Under the pieces are notes generated by a model, which was not told where the DNA came from, did not search any database, and was given only the letters and a program-made list of their open reading frames with translations. A stretch of DNA of 64,000 bases, from NCBI RefSeq assembly GCF_017875235.1, contig NZ_JAGGMI010000017.1, forward strand, positions 26,882 through 90,881, in the 5' to 3' direction. Positions 8,870 through 16,897 of this stretch are shown one piece after another (the first letter of the stretch is position 1; the number at the start of each line of letters is the position of its first letter). Source of the DNA: Asticcacaulis solisilvae. Lineage in GTDB: Bacteria; Pseudomonadota; Alphaproteobacteria; Caulobacterales; Caulobacteraceae. The translations under genes were made by a program, and so were the position numbers.

Positions 8870-11800
8870 CTAGAACCTGAGATTGAGGCCCAGATAATAG
8901 ACGCGGCCTTCGACATCGTAGGTCGCCGCCCAGGTATTAGCATTGGCCTGGGCGGAACCGACGACTGGCGGATCCTTGTCGGCAACATTGTTGATGCCGC
9001 CGTACAGTTCGAGGTTACGCGGCAGCTTCCACGCAAACGACAGGTCGAAATAGCTCTGGCCTTCCAGCACAGGATTGGTGAGCGATTCGAGCGCCGGCAC
9101 CGTGCCCCCTGCCCTCTGCGGCAGGACATAGGCGTCGCGTGTCACCTCGCCGATATAGCGGTGACGCAGCGACAGGGTCACCGGTCCGGTCCGCCAGTTG
9201 ACGCGGGTCACACCCTTCCATTCCGGGATCGGCTGGCCGCAGGTCGGACCGTAGGTGCCTACGCATTCGTTCTGCAGATTCGGCAGGGCCTGGACCGGCG
9301 TGCCGGTAAATTCCGACGTGTAGGTCCAGTTGGCAATGACGTCGAAGCGGCTTTCGCCCTCGAACAGGCCCCAACCGACCGGGAAGCTGTAGCGACCGCC
9401 GAAATCGATGCCCGACGTCTTCAGGCCGCCGGTATTGGCATTGGTCGTCGCCACGTAGTTCGGGCCGGTGATTTCACCGGTGACCGAGTTGCGGGTAATC
9501 CCCTGACAGAACTCGCTCGAAGCGTCTCCGATGATGCGATAGCACAGGTCGAGCGTGTTCTGCAGGCCGCCGCCCAGCGGTGCGATGGCGCCGTCGAGTT
9601 CGATCGAGAACCAGTCGACGCTGAGCGCCAGGTTGCGGATGCTGGCCGGGGTGTAGACGATACCGAAAGTGACGGTATCGGACTCTTCGGCGCCGACATT
9701 GGGGCTGCCGCCGATGGTGTTGCCGATGATCGTGTTGGGTTGGACGCCGGCCGTGAAGACGGCGGCGGCGGGCACGCCGGTCGCCTCACAGACGGCGCGG
9801 ACGGCAGCCGTCTGCTGCGAGGCCGACACGCGGTTCGAGCACGGATCGTTGGCCGTGGCGAACTGCAGCGACTGGCCGCCATAAAGCTCGCCCACGTTCG
9901 GCGCGCGGATGGCGTGCTGGAACTGGCTGCGCAAAGTCAGGTCGGTCGTCGGCGCCCATTCGCCTCCGATCGAGTAGGTCCAGACGCCGCCGATGCCCTT
10001 GAGGCTATAGTCCGAATAGCGGAAGGCGCCGTTCAGCACCAGGCGCTCGGCCAAAGGCTGGCCGCTCAGGATCGGCGCGCGGATTTCGCCATAGATTTCC
10101 TTGACCGCGACGCTGCCGGCGGTCGGCTTGGCGGCATTGAAGCCTGAGACATCGCCGGAGCTCAGGAAGGTGTCCGGCGTATAGCGCGCCCAGTTGTAGC
10201 GCCATTCGAAGCCAGCGTTGAAATCGACGGGACCTGCCGGCAGGTCGAACATTTCGCCGGAGATGTTGCCGGCCAGGACCTGCTGTTCGGCCTGCTGGAC
10301 ATTGGTCGAGTTAATGGCGACCGCCGAAGCCGCCGCCGCGTTAATGTTGGCGCCGAACGGATTGAGCACCGGCGCGGCAGTCCCGGCACGCAGGAGCGCC
10401 GTGGCGAAGCGGCTGCGCGATACACTGCCGCGCTGGCTGTCGGTATTCTGGGTGCGCGCATAAGAATAGTAGATGTCATAGTTCAGGTTACGGAACCACG
10501 ACGGCGACACATCCCCCAGGGTGCCACGCAGACCAAAGGCCGTGCGGAAAACATTGCGTTCCGACGAGTTGAAGCGATCGCCGACCTCGACCATGCGGCG
10601 GCCGATGCCCAGCACGGCCAGTCCATCGCCCGCCGTCGTCGTCATCGTGCTGGTGCCGTTGGTCACGGACTGGGTGCCGGTTTCACGCAGGTCCATCTGA
10701 CGCAGCACTTCCTGCATCGACGCCGACAGGTACGGGTTGTTGGTATTGACCAGGAAGTTGCCGTTCACATTGGTCGGCGCCAGTTGCATGTTGACGACGT
10801 TGTTCGAGAAGTGAACCTCGGCATAGCCCTTCATGCTGTCGCTGAAGTCGTAATGGATGAAGGTGTTGGCCATCCAGCGCTGCTGCGGGATGATCAGATA
10901 GTTTTCCGGCCCGAGGTTGTAATCGTCCTGCGGCGTCACGGCCGGCCGCGCCGTCGTACCTTCATTGTTGAAGGTGAAGCCGCGCGACGTCATGGTCTGC
11001 AGACCGGCCGCCAGCAGGGCCGCGTCAAGACCGGCATTGGATTGCGCCGAGCCAAAGGTCGGCAGGCCGAAGAAGCGGCCGTTCGGAATATCGCCCGACC
11101 CGCCGGCAATAAGCCCCATGCGGCCTCCCGCCTGGACGCAGGTCTGTCCCGACGGCGGGCTGAACGGCGTGCCGGGTTCGGTTTCGCTCCATGACGCCCC
11201 GGTGACGCAGCCGTCCGACAGCGAATAGAAGGCATATCCGCCGCGCTCGCCGCGCGTGATAGAGCCGCGGTTGAGATAGTTGAGCGACACGACGGCGTTG
11301 CCGCGGCCATCGGCGAAGTTGCCGCCCAGGGTCAGGTCGACCGTGTGGGTCGGCGTCGAGGTGTGCTCGTCGATACGGCTCTGGACATTGGCTTCGAAAC
11401 CTTCGAAGTCGTCGCGCATGATGAAGTTGACGACGCCGGTGATGGCGTCCGAACCGTAAACCGCCGAAGAGCCGCCGGTGACGATTTCGGTGCGCTTCAG
11501 CAGCGCCGCCGGAATGGTGTTGAGGTCGGTCGTCTGGTCCGTACCGGCAATCGCGAAGCGGCGGCCATTGACCAGGACCAGGTTGCGCTGGGCGCCGAAG
11601 CCGCGCAGGTTCAGAGTCGCCGTGCCGCCCGGGACTGTATTGGCGGTCGGCCCGTTGTTCTGCGAGCCGATGAACTGCGGGTTCTGGTTGAGCAGGGTTT
11701 CGACATTCTGGGTGCCGGACAGCTTGACTTCCTCGGCGTCGACGACAGCCACCGGGGTCGGCGCCTTGAAGCCACGTTGGGCCAGGCGCGAACCGGTGAT

Positions 11801-12187
11801 GACGACCGTGCTGGTGTCTTCGCCGGCGACCTCATCGGCGGCCGGCGTGGCGATCGCCGCCGCCGCGACGGGCGTGGCGCGGACGCGCAGGGCGATGACG
11901 GAGCCGTTGTTGGAGGCGACTTCGAGGCCCGTGCCTTCGATCAACTGGTCGAGGGCGGCGCTGACCTCCAGATTGCCTTTGACAGCGCGGGTGCGGATAT
12001 TCTTGAGGCCGCCCGCAGGCGCGACAATCTGGACGCCGGCCTGGCTGGCGAAGGCGGGGATGGCCTTGATGGCGGAATCGGCCGGCAGGTTAAAGGATCT
12101 GGCCTCGGCAAATGCGCCCGCAGCGAACAGCATCCCGGCTGCGGCCACATTGGCAAACAATATGTTCTTTCGGGCTATGGGCATCAT
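8870..12187 (-). CDS. TonB-dependent receptor with STN signalling domain (FecA-like)
   Basis: 1105 aa. After a signal peptide ending near AFAEARS there is an STN domain (residues 30-105: SFNLPADSAIKAIPAFASQA, GLEVASNNGSVIAL), the part that contacts a periplasmic anti-sigma factor. The plug domain follows (VVITGSRLAQRG, NLRGFGAQRNLVLVNGRRF, GGSSAVYGSDAITGVVNFIM), then an outer-membrane barrel ending in YYLGLNLRF. The start has AGAGGAG 5-8 bases upstream of two adjacent ATGs. It follows the FecR and sigma genes on the same strand, so ligand binding should be relayed to them to switch on transcription. The ligand is unknown; siderophores or polysaccharide fragments are both possible for this class. 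Confidence 0.93.
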   Translation of the reverse strand: MMPIARKNILFANVAAAGMLFAAGAFAEARSFNLPADSAIKAIPAFASQAGVQIVAPAGGLKNIRTRAVKGNLEVSAALDQLIEGTGLEVASNNGSVIALRVRATPVAAAAIATPAADEVAGEDTSTVVITGSRLAQRGFKAPTPVAVVDAEEVKLSGTQNVETLLNQNPQFIGSQNNGPTANTVPGGTATLNLRGFGAQRNLVLVNGRRFAIAGTDQTTDLNTIPAALLKRTEIVTGGSSAVYGSDAITGVVNFIMRDDFEGFEANVQSRIDEHTSTPTHTVDLTLGGNFADGRGNAVVSLNYLNRGSITRGERGGYAFYSLSDGCVTGASWSETEPGTPFSPPSGQTCVQAGGRMGLIAGGSGDIPNGRFFGLPTFGSAQSNAGLDAALLAAGLQTMTSRGFTFNNEGTTARPAVTPQDDYNLGPENYLIIPQQRWMANTFIHYDFSDSMKGYAEVHFSNNVVNMQLAPTNVNGNFLVNTNNPYLSASMQEVLRQMDLRETGTQSVTNGTSTMTTTAGDGLAVLGIGRRMVEVGDRFNSSERNVFRTAFGLRGTLGDVSPSWFRNLNYDIYYSYARTQNTDSQRGSVSRSRFATALLRAGTAAPVLNPFGANINAAAASAVAINSTNVQQAEQQVLAGNISGEMFDLPAGPVDFNAGFEWRYNWARYTPDTFLSSGDVSGFNAAKPTAGSVAVKEIYGEIRAPILSGQPLAERLVLNGAFRYSDYSLKGIGGVWTYSIGGEWAPTTDLTLRSQFQHAIRAPNVGELYGGQSLQFATANDPCSNRVSASQQTAAVRAVCEATGVPAAAVFTAGVQPNTIIGNTIGGSPNVGAEESDTVTFGIVYTPASIRNLALSVDWFSIELDGAIAPLGGGLQNTLDLCYRIIGDASSEFCQGITRNSVTGEITGPNYVATTNANTGGLKTSGIDFGGRYSFPVGWGLFEGESRFDVIANWTYTSEFTGTPVQALPNLQNECVGTYGPTCGQPIPEWKGVTRVNWRTGPVTLSLRHRYIGEVTRDAYVLPQRAGGTVPALESLTNPVLEGQSYFDLSFAWKLPRNLELYGGINNVADKDPPVVGSAQANANTWAATYDVEGRVYYLGLNLRF

Positions 12188-12297
12188 TTCTCTCCTCTGA
12201 CCCGCTTATTTTGTTTCGTGCGGGTTTCGGAGACCTAGACGCTTGGTTAACCGGAATTCCTCCATCCGTGCTCCCAAGTTTTTTTGCGCCGAAGGGT

Positions 12298-13296
12298 CTA
12301 GCGGTAAATATGCACCTGACCTTCACCGACGCGGGTGCGCAGGCCGAAGGAGGCCGCGACGGCCTGGGCAAAGCCTGCCGGATCGTTGGCCTGGAACAGG
12401 CCGGTGATTTCTTCACGCGCGATCGCCGGATCGTCGATGACGATGCGCGTGTCGCTGTAGCGGCGGAACTGCTCGGCCGCTTCGCGCAGGGTTATGCCTT
12501 CGAAGGCGATGCGGCCTTCGCGCCAGGCCAGGGCGCGTTCCAGCTCGACGGGCGCGACCGCCGCCGTCACGACCGCCGCCCCCTGCCCCGCCCCCGTGGC
12601 CGCCAGAACCGGAGCGACGGCGCGCGTGTTGGCGATCAGCCGGACAGGTTCGGTCCTTGCGTGGCGGACTTCGACAATGCCGGACTTGACCAGGACCTCG
12701 ACGGCGGCGCCCGCCAGGCGCTGGACCGTAAAGCTGGTGCCTATGGCCGCGACGTCCGTGTCACCCGCGCGGACGATAAAGGGCCGGCTCGCGTCCCTGG
12801 CGACGTCGAACAGCGCTTCGCCCTCCTCGAGACGGATCAGGCGATGTCCTGCCGAATAGACGACCTTCATGCGCGAGGCGGTGTTGAGGCTGACCAGCGA
12901 GCCGTCGGCCAGGGTCACCACGCGCATCTCGCCGCGATGGGTCGCATAGACCTGGCCGCGCGATCCGTAGGCTATGCCCGCCACCGTAATGGCGCCGACA
13001 CCGGCCGCGATAGCGCCGCCCCACAGCATGTGCCTGCGCGACATATCGGCGGGTTTCGCCGGGGTTTCGGAAAAGGTATCGGGATCGAATTGCCCGCCCA
13101 AAGCGCCCGCGCGTTCGGAATAGAGCGAGACGGCGCGCGCCCTGGCATAGGCGCCGGCGTGACGCGCATCGGCGGCCAGCCAGACCTCGAGTTCGGCCGC
13201 TTCCGCTTCGGACAATTGACGGTCGGCGCGCGCGGCCCAATCGGCCGCGACCGCGTCAATCGGGTTTGCTGTCTCTTCTGGCGGAACGGGCATCAT
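12298..13296 (-). CDS. FecR family anti-sigma regulator
   Basis: 332 aa from the ATG at 13296 (an upstream ATG at 13344 would lengthen the overlap with the sigma gene). The N-terminal cytoplasmic part has the FecR DUF4880 pattern (AADWAARADRQLSEAEAAEL, HAGAYARAR), then one membrane segment (LWGGAIAAGVGAITVAGIAY), then the periplasmic FecR domain (GEMRVVTLADGSLVSLNTAS, GEALFDVA, FIVRAGDTDVAAIGTSFTV) and a C-terminal STN-like part (LREAAEQFRRYSDTRIVIDD). It should hold the sigma factor inactive until the STN domain of the receptor signals. The 5' end overlaps the sigma gene by about 40 bases, indicating coupled translation. Confidence 0.92.
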   Translation of the reverse strand: MMPVPPEETANPIDAVAADWAARADRQLSEAEAAELEVWLAADARHAGAYARARAVSLYSERAGALGGQFDPDTFSETPAKPADMSRRHMLWGGAIAAGVGAITVAGIAYGSRGQVYATHRGEMRVVTLADGSLVSLNTASRMKVVYSAGHRLIRLEEGEALFDVARDASRPFIVRAGDTDVAAIGTSFTVQRLAGAAVEVLVKSGIVEVRHARTEPVRLIANTRAVAPVLAATGAGQGAAVVTAAVAPVELERALAWREGRIAFEGITLREAAEQFRRYSDTRIVIDDPAIAREEITGLFQANDPAGFAQAVAASFGLRTRVGEGQVHIYR

Positions 13297-13861
13297 CTTT
13301 ACGCAGTCTGTTTCCCCACGCCCTTGACGCACGGGACGCATCATTTCCGCTACCCGAAAACAGCGACATGAGCAAAATAATGCCGCGGCTCATATGTTTT
13401 TCGACCGTACTTTCCGACAGGCCGAGCTTTTTCGCCACGTCGCGCTGGCCGAGACCATGTACGCGCCTGAGGATAAACACGTCGCGCACCTTGCCCGGCA
13501 GCCTGGCTACGGCCTCGGCCAGCTTGTGCAGTTCGTCGCGGCCGATCACCTGGTCCTCGGGCGTCAGGTCGGCCATGACGCCCAGTTCCTCGATATTGCT
13601 GACCGTTTGGAAGGACACGACCTTTGAACGCCGGATGTGCGACACCATGACCGAATAGGCGATCTGGAAGAGGTAATTGCGGACATTACTGATGCCGGCG
13701 ACTGATTCGACGGCGCTTAAACGCGCATAGGTTTCCTGGACGATATCGTCGACTTCCAGCCCCGGCACGCGGCGTTTGGATAGCCAGGCGCGCAAGGCCG
13801 GCTCGTGCATCAATACATATCGCGACAGCCACAGGGCCCGTTCATCTGTGACGCGAACCAT
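13256..13861 (-). CDS. ECF RNA polymerase sigma factor (FecI-like)
   Basis: 201 aa. Region 2 is seen in residues 20-85 (LEVDDIVQETYARL, NVRNYLFQIAYSVMVSHIRR) and region 4 in 115-165 (LPGKVRDVFILRRVHGLGQR, DVAKKLGLSESTVEKHMSRG). The Arg-rich C-terminal tail beyond region 4 is longer than usual. It heads the sigma-FecR-receptor operon and should direct transcription of the receptor gene. A LacI-type CG-centred palindrome lies about 35 bases upstream of the start. Confidence 0.93.
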   Translation of the reverse strand: MVRVTDERALWLSRYVLMHEPALRAWLSKRRVPGLEVDDIVQETYARLSAVESVAGISNVRNYLFQIAYSVMVSHIRRSKVVSFQTVSNIEELGVMADLTPEDQVIGRDELHKLAEAVARLPGKVRDVFILRRVHGLGQRDVAKKLGLSESTVEKHMSRGIILLMSLFSGSGNDASRASRAWGNRLRKDDARSARRDSKPD

Positions 13862-13893
13862 AGTGTTTCCCCAGCCCGGCTAACCACCGGAAA

Positions 13894-13907
13894 TGATACC
13901 GGTAACA
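13894..13907. promoter_or_regulatory. LacI-type CG-centred palindrome upstream of sigma gene
   Basis: TGATACCGGTAACA is a 14-bp near-perfect palindrome of the LacI-family kind. A very similar site, TGTTACCGGTTATA, lies upstream of the sugar ABC importer at 48475. The presumed regulator is not in the window. The intergenic gap 13862-14015 must also hold the promoter of the gene at 14016. Confidence 0.5.
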
Positions 13908-14015
13908 CAGTTTTTTCAGTCTGGGAATACGGCACGGCGCGACATCATGTCCGCTTAACCGCTGCGCGATTTCGTGCGAGCCGTAACACATCGCCACCGG
14001 CAGAAAGACCATGCC

Positions 14016-14534
14016 ATGCCTGTGATTGCCGACAATCAGCTGCCCGCCGCTTCGTTCCTGCACCCCTATCGCGAGCGTCGCGCCTATACCGACTGTTTCC
14101 ATATCGACCTGCCCGGAACGGTCAGCCTGGCCGACTATATTGACGCCTTCTACACCACCTGGCTGTTCAAGCTGGAACGCCTGGTCCTGGCCACGCTGGT
14201 CGCCAAGCCGTCGAGCGACGCCGAGGCGCGCGCCTTGGCCCAGGGCGAACGGAAACGGTTCGCCGCCTGGACCGTCGAAGCGCGCGACACGAACCAGATC
14301 CTGATGTGCGACTACCAGTCCAAGACGCGCTCCTGGCTGATGTGCGTGCCGATCGACGGAGGAACCCGGCTCTATTTCGGCAGCGCCGTCGTGCCGGCGC
14401 GCATCCGGCCCGACGGCTCAGTCGATCTTGGCGGCGGCTACAATCAGTTGATCGGCATGCACCGGATCTATTCGGTTGCCTTGCTGAGCGCGACCGCCGC
14501 CAGGATCAGGTCGAAAAGCGCCGGGCGCCGATAA
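14016..14534 (+). CDS. hypothetical protein, unknown family
   Basis: 172 aa from the ATG at 14016; the longer frame from 13974 has an atypical Arg/His-rich start. There is no signal peptide or membrane helix. The sequence has an alternating beta/alpha look (ASFLHPYRERRAYTDCFHID, SLADYIDAFYTTWLFKLERL, NQILMCDYQSKTRSWLMCVP, TRLYFGSAVVPARI) that could fit a small START/SRPBCC-like or DUF2867-like ligand-binding fold; this is a guess. The 3' end overlaps the convergent transporter gene by 29 bases. Confidence 0.75.
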   Translation: MPVIADNQLPAASFLHPYRERRAYTDCFHIDLPGTVSLADYIDAFYTTWLFKLERLVLATLVAKPSSDAEARALAQGERKRFAAWTVEARDTNQILMCDYQSKTRSWLMCVPIDGGTRLYFGSAVVPARIRPDGSVDLGGGYNQLIGMHRIYSVALLSATAARIRSKSAGRR

Positions 14535-15408
14535 CGCAGCCGACAATCGCGGCCATGACGATAAGGACGGACAGGCCGACCTGCTCTTTCAACACAAGGG
14601 CCGCCAGGACGAGCCCCATGAAGGGCTGCATCAGTTGCAACTGCCCGACGGCGGCAACCCCGCCCAGGGACAGGCCGCGATACCAGAAGAAGAAGCCGAT
14701 CAGCATCGAGAAGACACCGACATAGCCAAGGCCCAGCCAGGCTGGCACCGAGATGGCTTCGATATCGGCCGGCCAGGTCAGCCACAGCAACGGCAGGCTG
14801 ACCGGCAGGGCGATCAGCAGCGCCCAGCAGATGACCTGCCAGCCACCCAGCCGGCGCCCGAGGCGCGCCCCTTCGGCATAGCCCCAGCCACAGACAATGA
14901 TGGCCAAGAGCATCAGCAGATCACCCATAGGGGAAACCGCAAAGCCATGGCCGATCGCATAGACGACGATGCAGGCGGCGCCGAGGCCCGAGAACAGCCA
15001 GAACAGGCGCCGTGGCCGCTTTTCCCCCAGCAGGGTGGCAAACGCCACGGTCACCAGCGGCAGAAGACCGGTGAAGACGATCGAATGCACCGACGGAATG
15101 CCCTGTAGGGCCACGGCGGTCAGCAGCGGAAAGCCGATGACACCACCGCCGGCGACGACCAATAACGGCACGATGTCCGCCTTCTTCGGCATCGGCGCCC
15201 GCATCGCCCACAGGCACGCCGCGCCCAGTACCGCCGCGATCACTGCCCGCGCCGCCGTCAGGAAAAACGGCGACATGTCGAGCACCGCCAGCTTGGTGGC
15301 GGGCAAGGAGCCGCCGAAGATCACCACGGCGATGGCGGCGCTGACCCAGGCCTGGGTGCGGACGGAAGACTGAGTGACGGACGGTTGTGCGGATGACGTG
15401 ACGGACAT
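14506..15408 (-). CDS. EamA/DMT family transporter
   Basis: 300 aa from the ATG at 15408, which has the strong ribosome site GGAGGT 6 bases upstream. Ten hydrophobic helices are arranged as two EamA repeats (first: IFGGSLPATKLAVLDMSPFF; second: WGYAEGARLGRRLGGWQVIC to GLVLAALVLKEQVGLSVLIV). It is an inner-membrane metabolite exporter of the drug/metabolite superfamily. It is divergent from a MocR-type regulator, with a palindrome in the shared promoter; such pairs commonly have the regulator controlling the exporter. The substrate is unknown, possibly an amino acid or vitamin B6-related compound. Confidence 0.92.
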   Translation of the reverse strand: MSVTSSAQPSVTQSSVRTQAWVSAAIAVVIFGGSLPATKLAVLDMSPFFLTAARAVIAAVLGAACLWAMRAPMPKKADIVPLLVVAGGGVIGFPLLTAVALQGIPSVHSIVFTGLLPLVTVAFATLLGEKRPRRLFWLFSGLGAACIVVYAIGHGFAVSPMGDLLMLLAIIVCGWGYAEGARLGRRLGGWQVICWALLIALPVSLPLLWLTWPADIEAISVPAWLGLGYVGVFSMLIGFFFWYRGLSLGGVAAVGQLQLMQPFMGLVLAALVLKEQVGLSVLIVMAAIVGCVIGARRFST

Positions 15409-15483
15409 GGGATACCTCCTGCATGCCTCATCGCAGGAAGCCACTGGCGCCGACAGATACATTCCAGTAAAATCACATTGAAC

Positions 15484-15495
15484 TGTACCGGTACA
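15484..15495. promoter_or_regulatory. TGTACCGGTACA palindrome, probable MocR operator
   Basis: A perfect 12-bp palindrome in the 100-base gap between the divergent exporter and MocR genes, 13 bases upstream of the MocR start. Its position suggests control of both promoters by the MocR protein, including autoregulation. Confidence 0.6.
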
Positions 15496-15508
15496 AAAGG
15501 CAGAACAG

Positions 15509-16897
15509 TTGAATATTCATGCACCCGACCAGACGCTCACCCAGCAGATCATGGCGCGCATCCGCGACCAGATCGCGCGCCGGCAATTGTCCGAAGGCGC
15601 GCGACTGCCGTCGATCCGTGCCACGGCCGACACCTACAGCGTATCGAAATCGACCGTGGTCGAAGCCTATGACCGCCTGGTCGCCGAAGGAGTCATCACC
15701 TCGCGGCGCGGATCGGGCTATTTCGTCGCTTCGGCCCACGCGCCCCTGTCCCTGGCCGAGATTGGGCCCAGCCTCGATCGCGCCGTCGATCCGTTGTGGG
15801 TGTCGCGGCAGTCGCTGGAGACGCGCGACTATCTCAAGCCCGGCTGCGGCTGGCTGCCGCCGTCCTGGATGCCCGATGATGAAATTCGCCGCGCCCTGAG
15901 ATCATTGGCGCGCAATCCGAACGCCGACCTGTTCGACTATTCGACGCCGTCCGGCCACACGCGCCTGCGCCAGCTCCTGTCGCGGCGGCTGATCGAACGC
16001 GACATCGAAGCTTCACCGGCGCAGATCATACTGATGGATTCGGCCACCCAGGCGATCGAGCTTCTGTGCCGCTTCCTCCTCAAGCCCGGCGACACGGTCC
16101 TGGTCGACGATCCCTGCTATTTTAACTTCCTGGCCAAGCTGCGCGCCCACCAGGTCAAGGTCATTGGCATCCCCTATACGCCGACCGGGCCGGACATGGC
16201 CCTGCTTGGCGCCACGCTGGAGGCGCACCGGCCACGGCTCTATCTCACCAACACCGCCATGCACAATCCAACCGGCGCGACGCTTTCACCCGTCAACGCC
16301 CACCGCCTGCTGCGCCTGGCCGAAGCCCATGACCTCATCATCATCGAGGACGATATCTACAGCGATTTCGAACTGGAGCCCGGCGCGCGCCTGTCGGCCT
16401 TCGACGGCTTCGAACGCGTCGTCTATGTCGGCGGATTTTCCAAGGCGCTGTCGGCGTCGATCCGCCTCGGCTATATCGCCGCCCGCGCCGACTGGATCGA
16501 GCCCCTGACCGACCTCAAGATCGCCACCCTGTTTTCGACCCAGACCTTCGTCGCCGAACTGGTCTGCCAGGTCTTAAGCGACGGCCATTTCCGCCGCCAC
16601 CTTGAGACCGTGCGCCAGAAGCTGGCGGCCGTGCGCGGCCAGACGGCCGAGCGGCTGGAGGAGCTCGGCCTCAAGGTATGGTTCCGGCCGCAGGCGGGCA
16701 TGTTCCTGTGGTGCGAACTGCCCGAAGGTCTCGACGCGTCCGAACTTGCGCAGAAGGCTTTGTCGGAACGCATCGTGCTGGCGCCCGGCAACGCCTTCTC
16801 CGTCAGCCAGAGCGCCGCGCCTTTCCTGCGCTTCAACATTGCCCAGTCACAGGACGAGCGGCTCTACACCTTCCTGAAATCGAGCCTCCAGGCCTAA
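15509..16897 (+). CDS. MocR family regulator (GntR HTH fused to aminotransferase)
   Basis: 462 aa, with a TTG start preceded by AAAGG at 8-9 bases; no better ATG exists in frame before the DNA-binding domain. Residues 8-75 form a GntR winged helix (DQIARRQLSEGARLPSIRAT, YSVSKSTVVEAYDRLVAEGV). The rest is a fold-type I PLP aminotransferase domain with TNTAMHNPTGATLS, the Asp of EDDIYSDFE and the PLP-binding Lys in GGFSKALSASIRLGY. It is probably a transcription factor rather than an enzyme and likely controls the divergent DMT exporter. It is convergent with the PL4 gene, overlapping by 4 bases. Confidence 0.92.
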   Translation: MNIHAPDQTLTQQIMARIRDQIARRQLSEGARLPSIRATADTYSVSKSTVVEAYDRLVAEGVITSRRGSGYFVASAHAPLSLAEIGPSLDRAVDPLWVSRQSLETRDYLKPGCGWLPPSWMPDDEIRRALRSLARNPNADLFDYSTPSGHTRLRQLLSRRLIERDIEASPAQIILMDSATQAIELLCRFLLKPGDTVLVDDPCYFNFLAKLRAHQVKVIGIPYTPTGPDMALLGATLEAHRPRLYLTNTAMHNPTGATLSPVNAHRLLRLAEAHDLIIIEDDIYSDFELEPGARLSAFDGFERVVYVGGFSKALSASIRLGYIAARADWIEPLTDLKIATLFSTQTFVAELVCQVLSDGHFRRHLETVRQKLAAVRGQTAERLEELGLKVWFRPQAGMFLWCELPEGLDASELAQKALSERIVLAPGNAFSVSQSAAPFLRFNIAQSQDERLYTFLKSSLQA

